Source of the DNA: Muribaculum sp.
GTDB lineage: Bacteria; Bacteroidota; Bacteroidia; Bacteroidales; Muribaculaceae
NCBI GenBank assembly: GCA_009775095.1
Contig: VSOZ01000034.1
Span: forward strand, 1 to 9,432
Direction: 5' to 3'
Length of the DNA stretch: 9,432 bases
The notes beneath the pieces are model-generated. The model was given only the letters and a program-made list of their open reading frames with translations. It did not search any database and was not told where the DNA came from. Both the position numbers and the translations under genes were made by a program. Within the stretch, counting starts at the first letter, position 1; each line of letters opens with the position of its first letter. Of the stretch, positions 5,228-9,432 are shown piece by piece.

Positions 5228-7516
5228 CTATTTAAGTTCGGCTATGCGTTTGGGGTCGCCCACTATCCAAAGTATATCTTCGGGATGAAATACAGTGCTG
5301 CCTGTAGGGTGGTCGTAAGTACCGTCAGGGTGCTGTATGGCCACCAGTAGCGCGCTGTACTTGTCACGTATCTGCGCCGATGCCGACGTCTGCCCGATAA
5401 GGGGCGACGTCTCCGACAGCTGTATGTTTGTAAACTTCATGTCGTTGACGGAGCTGTCGCTGACCGAGTCGGGATTAGACTCAAGAATAGGCAGAAGTTT
5501 CTCAATCTGCTCGTCGGTGCCGATGACGCCCACCACATCGCCCGGAAACAGACGCATGTTTCCATTGGGCACCGCAATAGTGGTACCGCCACGCTGTATG
5601 CTTGCCACATTCACCCCGTAACGGCGGCGCAGATCGGAGTCGACAAGACGCTCCCCGACATACGGATAGTTATACCCCACCTCGATGTAAGCCATGTGCA
5701 TGTCGCTCACAAGATTGTTGTTCTTGCCGCTTCGGCGAAGCTCACGCTCGTTGAGATTGTTGAAAAACCGCGACTCGATGACTCTCATCTGCTTTTTCAA
5801 CCTGCCCGACCAAGTACCTATAAGGATGAAGAATATGACAAAACCCACAATCCAGCCGACTCTCGGTGAATGGATGACACTGAGTGTATATATGATAAAG
5901 CCGAGCGACAACGCAGCCCTGAACACCCCCATAACGACAAGCGGCACATCGAAGTGCGCATTGGCGGCGATAAGACGTTCACGCTCGGTTTTGCGTGAGG
6001 CGGGCATGGCGAGAGCCAACAGAAAGGGCGACATCAACACCAGCGCTGTGGCGCTGCATATGAAGCGCCCCCAAGATAGTGTCAGCTCAAGCATCCATGG
6101 AAGCATGTACTTGACACACACCAACATTATGGCTATTATGACACTCGAATAGAGCAGAATGCGCCACATGTAGCGCTTCAACACCGACATCCACAGAGCC
6201 TTTGTCTCACTCTCGGAAGAAGCCTTGTCGCTGTAGCGGTCGATAAGGAAGTGCCACCGCTCGGGCAGCGCCCGCTCGACCATCTTATAGAACGGGTCGG
6301 CCATGCGTATGAAGTAAGGGGTCGTAAAGGTGGTAATGACCGATACGGCAACCACAATCGGGTATATGACCGGATCGAGCACTCCGAGCGACATACCGAG
6401 CGAGGCTATGATGAACGCGAACTCACCGATCTGCGTAAGCGAAAATCCCGACTCGATAGCTATCTTGAGAGTCTGCCCGGTAATGAGCATACCGAATGTA
6501 CCGAACAGTATCATGCCCACGACAACCACGGCCGACAGAATAAGTATGGGCGAACTGTACTCCACGATGATGTGGGGGTCGACCATCATGCCCACGGAGA
6601 TAAAAAACACCGCGCCGAAAAGGTCCTTGACGGGGGTCACCACCTGCTCTATGCGCTCGGCGTAGCTTATGCCGGCTATTATCGAGCCCATGACAAACGC
6701 ACCGAGAGCGAGCGAGAAGCCGCAATAGACCGAGAATACCGCCATACCGAAACACAAGCCTACGGATATGATGAGGAGGGTCTCGTTGTTAAGATAGCGC
6801 CGTATGGCGTTAAGAAGCGACGGCAGCACATAAACGCCGACAAGAAACCATATGACGAGGAAAAACACGAGTTTGCTTATACTGAAAAGCATCTCCGTGC
6901 CCTCGACACTCTTGTTGATGGCTATCGACGAGAGGATCACCATCATCAATACAGCGAAAAGATCCTCCACGATAAGCACGGCAAACACGAGCGACGCAAA
7001 CTTCTTCTGCCGCAGGTTAAGGTCGGTGAACGCCTTTATAATGATCGTGGTCGATGACATGGAGAGCATGCCGCCGAGAAACAGGCTGTTCATATGCGAG
7101 AAGTGGAGTACATGGCCTATGATGAAGCCCGAAGCCATCATGCCGGTGACGATGACAAGCGCCGTGACCACGGCCGAGCCCCCCACGTTGAGGAGCTTCT
7201 TGAAGCTGAATTCCAGTCCGAGCGAGAATAGGAGCACCACGATACCCAACTGCGCCCAGAACTCGATGTTGCTCTCGGTCGTGACCGAAGGAAGGTACTC
7301 GAAGTGCGGACTTGCCAGAAATCCGGCAACGATGTAGCCCAATACCACCGGCTGCTTCATCCACTTGAAGAGCACGGTGACCACAGCACCGAGAATAAGT
7401 ATAAACGCAAGATCCGACACGAGATTCTCCACCTGCACGTCGGAAATAACCTCGGCAGTTTCCGATGCCGCTTCACCGGCGGCGGGAATTAATGCCGATA
7501 TGATAGACAGTATCAT
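5228..7516 (-). CDS. CPA2-type cation:proton antiporter with two RCK_C (TrkA-C) domains
   Basis: A 762-residue membrane protein. A short N-terminal segment is followed by a Na+/H+ exchanger (KefB/CPA2) domain at about 34-405, with conserved GYIVAGFLASP (60-70), SMSSTTIIIKAF (152-163), the ion-binding VEDLFAVL (183-190, Glu184-Asp185) and SVGMMVDP (307-314). A second hydrophobic block at about 450-570 adds some four further helices. The cytoplasmic end has two RCK_C/TrkA-C-like domains, at about 605-678 (AVPNGNMRLFPGDVVGVIG, 648-666) and 693-760 (HPEDILWIVGDPKRIAEL, 744-761). No Rossmann TrkA-N/KTN nucleotide-binding domain precedes them, unlike KefB/KefC. It probably exchanges K+ or Na+ for H+ at the inner membrane, gated by a ligand at the RCK_C pair. 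It sits 16 nt after the MgtC-family gene and 9 nt before the EamA gene. Confidence 0.92.
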   Translation of the reverse strand: MILSIISALIPAAGEAASETAEVISDVQVENLVSDLAFILILGAVVTVLFKWMKQPVVLGYIVAGFLASPHFEYLPSVTTESNIEFWAQLGIVVLLFSLGLEFSFKKLLNVGGSAVVTALVIVTGMMASGFIIGHVLHFSHMNSLFLGGMLSMSSTTIIIKAFTDLNLRQKKFASLVFAVLIVEDLFAVLMMVILSSIAINKSVEGTEMLFSISKLVFFLVIWFLVGVYVLPSLLNAIRRYLNNETLLIISVGLCFGMAVFSVYCGFSLALGAFVMGSIIAGISYAERIEQVVTPVKDLFGAVFFISVGMMVDPHIIVEYSSPILILSAVVVVGMILFGTFGMLITGQTLKIAIESGFSLTQIGEFAFIIASLGMSLGVLDPVIYPIVVAVSVITTFTTPYFIRMADPFYKMVERALPERWHFLIDRYSDKASSESETKALWMSVLKRYMWRILLYSSVIIAIMLVCVKYMLPWMLELTLSWGRFICSATALVLMSPFLLALAMPASRKTERERLIAANAHFDVPLVVMGVFRAALSLGFIIYTLSVIHSPRVGWIVGFVIFFILIGTWSGRLKKQMRVIESRFFNNLNERELRRSGKNNNLVSDMHMAYIEVGYNYPYVGERLVDSDLRRRYGVNVASIQRGGTTIAVPNGNMRLFPGDVVGVIGTDEQIEKLLPILESNPDSVSDSSVNDMKFTNIQLSETSPLIGQTSASAQIRDKYSALLVAIQHPDGTYDHPTGSTVFHPEDILWIVGDPKRIAELK

Positions 7517-7532
7517 CGTATGAAATATCTTT

Positions 7533-8258
7533 TTATATGCTTACTTGATTGGCCAGCGAAATGGCAACGGTAGGCTTCACCTGCCGCAACTCGGCGAAGA
7601 GCTTAAGATAGTTGGTGCTCTCGCGTATAAGCACCACGAGATTGAGCCGGGTGACGGGCTCGGTGTAGTCATACTCGACGTAGACGTTGGTCAGGTGCAC
7701 CCCGTGGCGTATAAGCACTTCACGGTACCCCTCAATGTCCTCGGCTATGACCGACAGCTTCAGCCTTATTATACGCGACTCGACGCCGGCGTTTATACGG
7801 TGCTCCCAGCGCTCTATGACAACCAATATGAGCAGTATAAGTCCGGTAGCGATAATCGACAGCAGATAGAGCCCCACACCGACAGCCATACCTATTGCGG
7901 CTATCATCCATATGCCGGCAGCGGTAGTAAGGCCTCGTACCGAGCCTTTCATCTGTATAATGGCTCCGGCACCGAGAAAACCGATACCGGTGACTACCTG
8001 CGCGGCTATACGCCCGGGGTCGCCGTTTTTAAGGCCCATGTATTCCTGCGGCACGTATATCGACAAGAGCATGGCGAGAGTGGCGCCCATCGAGATAAGA
8101 GCGAAAGTGCGCACACCGGCTATCTGCCCCTTGCGCTTGCGCTCAAAGCCTACGCAGCACCCCAACATAAGGCTGAGACACAGCTTGAAAATCGACGAAA
8201 CCGTGTTGACCTCGATAGAGTTTATGTCATCGATGATCGTTGTCCAGAGCCCGGCCAT
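7533..8258 (-). CDS. MgtC/SapB family membrane protein
   Basis: A 241-residue protein with the complete MgtC/SapB membrane domain: MLGCCVGFERKRKGQIAGVR (31-50), the family's charged GxERxxxxxxAGxRT core, then TFALISMGATLAML (51-64), GIGFLGAGAII (91-101) and VRGLTTAAGIWMIAAIGMAVG (107-127). A last helix ends near 148. The C-terminal 90 residues (about 160-241) form a soluble alpha/beta region resembling the ACT-like tail of longer MgtC proteins. MgtC proteins are known in Salmonella and mycobacteria as factors for growth in low Mg2+ that act on other membrane proteins rather than as transporters; the role here is inferred to be in ion or membrane-potential homeostasis. It lies 9 nt after the coiled-coil gene and 16 nt before the antiporter gene, so the genes are surely co-transcribed. 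Confidence 0.92.
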   Translation of the reverse strand: MAGLWTTIIDDINSIEVNTVSSIFKLCLSLMLGCCVGFERKRKGQIAGVRTFALISMGATLAMLLSIYVPQEYMGLKNGDPGRIAAQVVTGIGFLGAGAIIQMKGSVRGLTTAAGIWMIAAIGMAVGVGLYLLSIIATGLILLILVVIERWEHRINAGVESRIIRLKLSVIAEDIEGYREVLIRHGVHLTNVYVEYDYTEPVTRLNLVVLIRESTNYLKLFAELRQVKPTVAISLANQVSI

Positions 8259-8267
8259 AAAGTACTG

Positions 8268-9188
8268 TTATTTACGCAGGGTGAAACGACGCGAGGCAAG
8301 ACGGAAGTTGTCGGCAAACAGCTCGACAAGATAATCGCCCGGGGTAAGAGTGGTGTTTACATCCCAGTATATGTGTATGCCGGCTATCTCCTCGCCCGAG
8401 TATTCGATAGACTTGCGAGCCGTGCACTGTAGCGAGCCTCCCTCAAACGAGAAGGAGCCTCCGGCACCGAGCAGCGCACCCTCGGGACTGATGATGCGGA
8501 GGTATATAATCTTTTCACCCACAGGAGTGGAGTTGTTTTGCGGTATGGTAAACGACACATCAAGCTGACGGGCTTTTGTGACGTTTTTCTCAACCTTGCC
8601 GTTTTTCTTCAATGCCACAAGGCTCAGGCCGGTGACGTTGAGCTTCTCGGCGAGCGTCATGCGCTCCGAGAGCACCTCGTTGCGCTTGGTCTCGTTGGCC
8701 ACACGGGTTGTCAGCTGCTGATTGCGCTGCTTAATCTCGGCATTTTCAGCTCTAAGACCGGCGTTTTCTTTGCCGAGCGAGTCGATCTGCGAAACATAAT
8801 GGCGCAAGATATTTTTCAGAGTGCCTATCTCGTCCTGAAGCTGCTTTATGCGCTGTGCGCTCTTCTGCTTCTCGGAGTTAAGCTCCTGAAGGAGTTTCTC
8901 TACCTTACTCTTGGCAGCGGCATATTTTGTGACAAGCGAGTCGTTGACAAGGAGCTGCGACTGGTTTTCATACTGAGCATACTCGGTGTTGAGGGCCTGA
9001 TACTCGTTGGCAAGCTGCAACTGCTCATTGGTCAGCTGCAACTGCTCGTTGGCAAGTGTGGCCTCCTCGACTTTCTTACTCATAGTCGTTGCTGTAAATA
9101 CAAAAGCGAGTATCGCTACAAGCAGCAACGCACCTAAAACTATGACTCCGATAAAAAGTTTTTTTGACTTTTTTGTATTATCTTCCAT
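8268..9188 (-). CDS. Membrane-anchored coiled-coil protein of unknown function
   Basis: I do not recognise a named family for this 306-residue protein. A short lysine-rich N-terminus (1-10) precedes one transmembrane helix (about 11-33), giving a type II anchor with the bulk likely in the periplasm. Residues 37-180 are a long Gln/Glu/Lys/Leu-rich coiled coil with heptad spacing, including the near-exact repeat ANEQLQL, TNEQLQL, ANEYQAL (46-66). From about 185 it becomes beta-rich (LDVSFTIPQN, 209-218; KIIYLRIISPEG, 226-237; GDYLVELFADNF, 284-295), resembling a compact beta-sandwich. This layout would suit an envelope scaffold or a sensor tether. It is the first gene of the four-gene minus-strand operon, 9 nt ahead of the MgtC gene. 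The ATG at 9188 lies 21 nt after an exact -7 box. Confidence 0.85.
   Translation of the reverse strand: MEDNTKKSKKLFIGVIVLGALLLVAILAFVFTATTMSKKVEEATLANEQLQLTNEQLQLANEYQALNTEYAQYENQSQLLVNDSLVTKYAAAKSKVEKLLQELNSEKQKSAQRIKQLQDEIGTLKNILRHYVSQIDSLGKENAGLRAENAEIKQRNQQLTTRVANETKRNEVLSERMTLAEKLNVTGLSLVALKKNGKVEKNVTKARQLDVSFTIPQNNSTPVGEKIIYLRIISPEGALLGAGGSFSFEGGSLQCTARKSIEYSGEEIAGIHIYWDVNTTLTPGDYLVELFADNFRLASRRFTLRK
9003..9056. repeat. 21-bp in-frame tandem repeat encoding coiled-coil heptads
   Basis: Two full 21-bp units (9003-9023 and 9024-9044) and a 12-bp partial third (9045-9056) lie head to tail. The two full units differ at three bases. Each unit encodes seven residues of the NEQLQLx type, so gain or loss of a unit would add or remove one heptad without shifting the frame. 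Confidence 0.85.
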
Positions 9189-9208
9189 ATCATACGCAAT
9201 TTAAGCCA

Positions 9209-9216
9209 CAAATTTA
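9209..9216 (-). promoter_or_regulatory. -7 promoter box for the coiled-coil/MgtC/antiporter/EamA operon
   Basis: Read on the minus strand this is TAAATTTG, an exact TAnnTTTG match and the same sequence as the box ahead of the Lrp gene. It lies 21 nt before the ATG at 9188, predicting a leader of about 14 nt. No TTTG is seen at the usual 19-21 nt upstream. It falls in the 79-nt AT-rich gap between the operon and the gene at the right edge. Confidence 0.6.
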
Positions 9217-9267
9217 CAAAATTTCTACAAATTATCAGACATGCAGCACAATATACATCATTAATCG

Positions 9268-9432
9268 TCAATACTCCTTACGCTCGAAGCGGCGTGAGCG
9301 GCGCGCCATCATGAGCATCGACGACATCATATAGCGCTCAAACTCAAGGCGGTAATCGGAGAGGCAGTCCACGGCCACACTCTTGTTGTTGAGCAGGTAG
9401 GTGTCATAGGTAGGCACATGGTCGGTGATGAA
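9268..9432 (-). CDS. C-terminal end of an unrecognised protein (partial, runs off right edge)
   Basis: The minus strand is open from the window edge to a TGA at 9270-9268, giving the last 54 residues of a protein. The segment begins FITDHVPTYDTYLLNNKS, then has a Leu/Tyr-rich stretch, a methionine-rich patch (YMMSSMLMMARR) and a basic end (RRFERKEY). The codon usage is like that of the neighbouring genes and a sharp AT-rich drop follows the stop, so I take it as a real gene end. No family can be named. It lies 79 nt ahead of the coiled-coil gene on the same strand and could be co-transcribed with it, although the promoter-like box at 9209-9216 suggests otherwise. Confidence 0.6.
   Translation of the reverse strand, partial: FITDHVPTYDTYLLNNKSVAVDCLSDYRLEFERYMMSSMLMMARRSRRFERKEY

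Noticed and set aside
6251..7057. 268-residue open frame on the plus strand
   Set aside because: Antisense to the conserved exchanger domain of the antiporter. The translation is extremely rich in His, Arg, Asp, Glu and Tyr with no fold-like pattern, a mirror of hydrophobic codons on the other strand.
7545..8432. 295-residue open frame on the plus strand
   Set aside because: Antisense to the whole MgtC-family gene and the end of the coiled-coil gene. Hydrophilic low-quality translation without motifs; the minus-strand genes explain the region.
8538..9137. 199-residue Leu-rich plus-strand frame that could look like a membrane protein
   Set aside because: It is antisense to the Gln/Glu/Lys-rich coiled coil, whose complement naturally reads as Leu, Phe and Val codons.

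Overview
The window looks like a chromosomal segment of a Bacteroidota bacterium, most likely a gut Bacteroidales and possibly Muribaculaceae-like. The evidence is: moderately GC-rich coding DNA separated by very AT-rich spacers, frequent ATA isoleucine codons, little or no Shine-Dalgarno sequence ahead of starts, -7 boxes of the Bacteroidales type (two exact TAAATTTG matches), and protein families in typical Bacteroidales form. The taxonomic call is an inference; no rRNA or other marker gene is present.

Left part (1-2075). A 282-base AT-rich spacer (60-341) carries a 12-base T run, a 10-base C run and a 7-bp-stem hairpin. The first 59 bases may hold the start of a minus-strand gene. Three minus-strand genes follow: a small DUF1232/YkvA membrane protein and an inositol-monophosphatase-family enzyme (30 nt apart, probably co-transcribed), then an Lrp/AsnC regulator with its own promoter.

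Middle part (2212-4333). A plus-strand cluster runs divergently from the Lrp gene: a GNAT acetyltransferase, a ZnuA-like metal-binding lipoprotein and a metal-ABC ATPase whose start overlaps the lipoprotein gene. No membrane permease accompanies this pair. The ATPase ends in a His/Cys-rich tail, and the binding protein has changes at two expected metal-ligand positions.

Right part (4343-9188). Four minus-strand genes are packed with 9-16 nt gaps and read, in transcription order: a membrane-anchored coiled-coil protein of unknown function, an MgtC/SapB-family membrane protein, a large CPA2-type cation:proton antiporter with two RCK_C/TrkA-C domains, and an EamA-family transporter. A promoter-like TAAATTTG lies 21 nt ahead of the first of these. 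The arrangement suggests an ion-homeostasis or envelope-stress operon. The last 165 bases hold the C-terminal end of another minus-strand gene that I do not recognise.

I see no rRNA, tRNA, CRISPR array, insertion sequence or phage gene. Most of the window is ordinary core-type gene content. The features most worth checking are the homopolymer tracts near the left edge, the permease-less metal ABC pair with its histidine-rich ATPase tail, and the four-gene membrane operon led by an uncharacterised coiled-coil protein.
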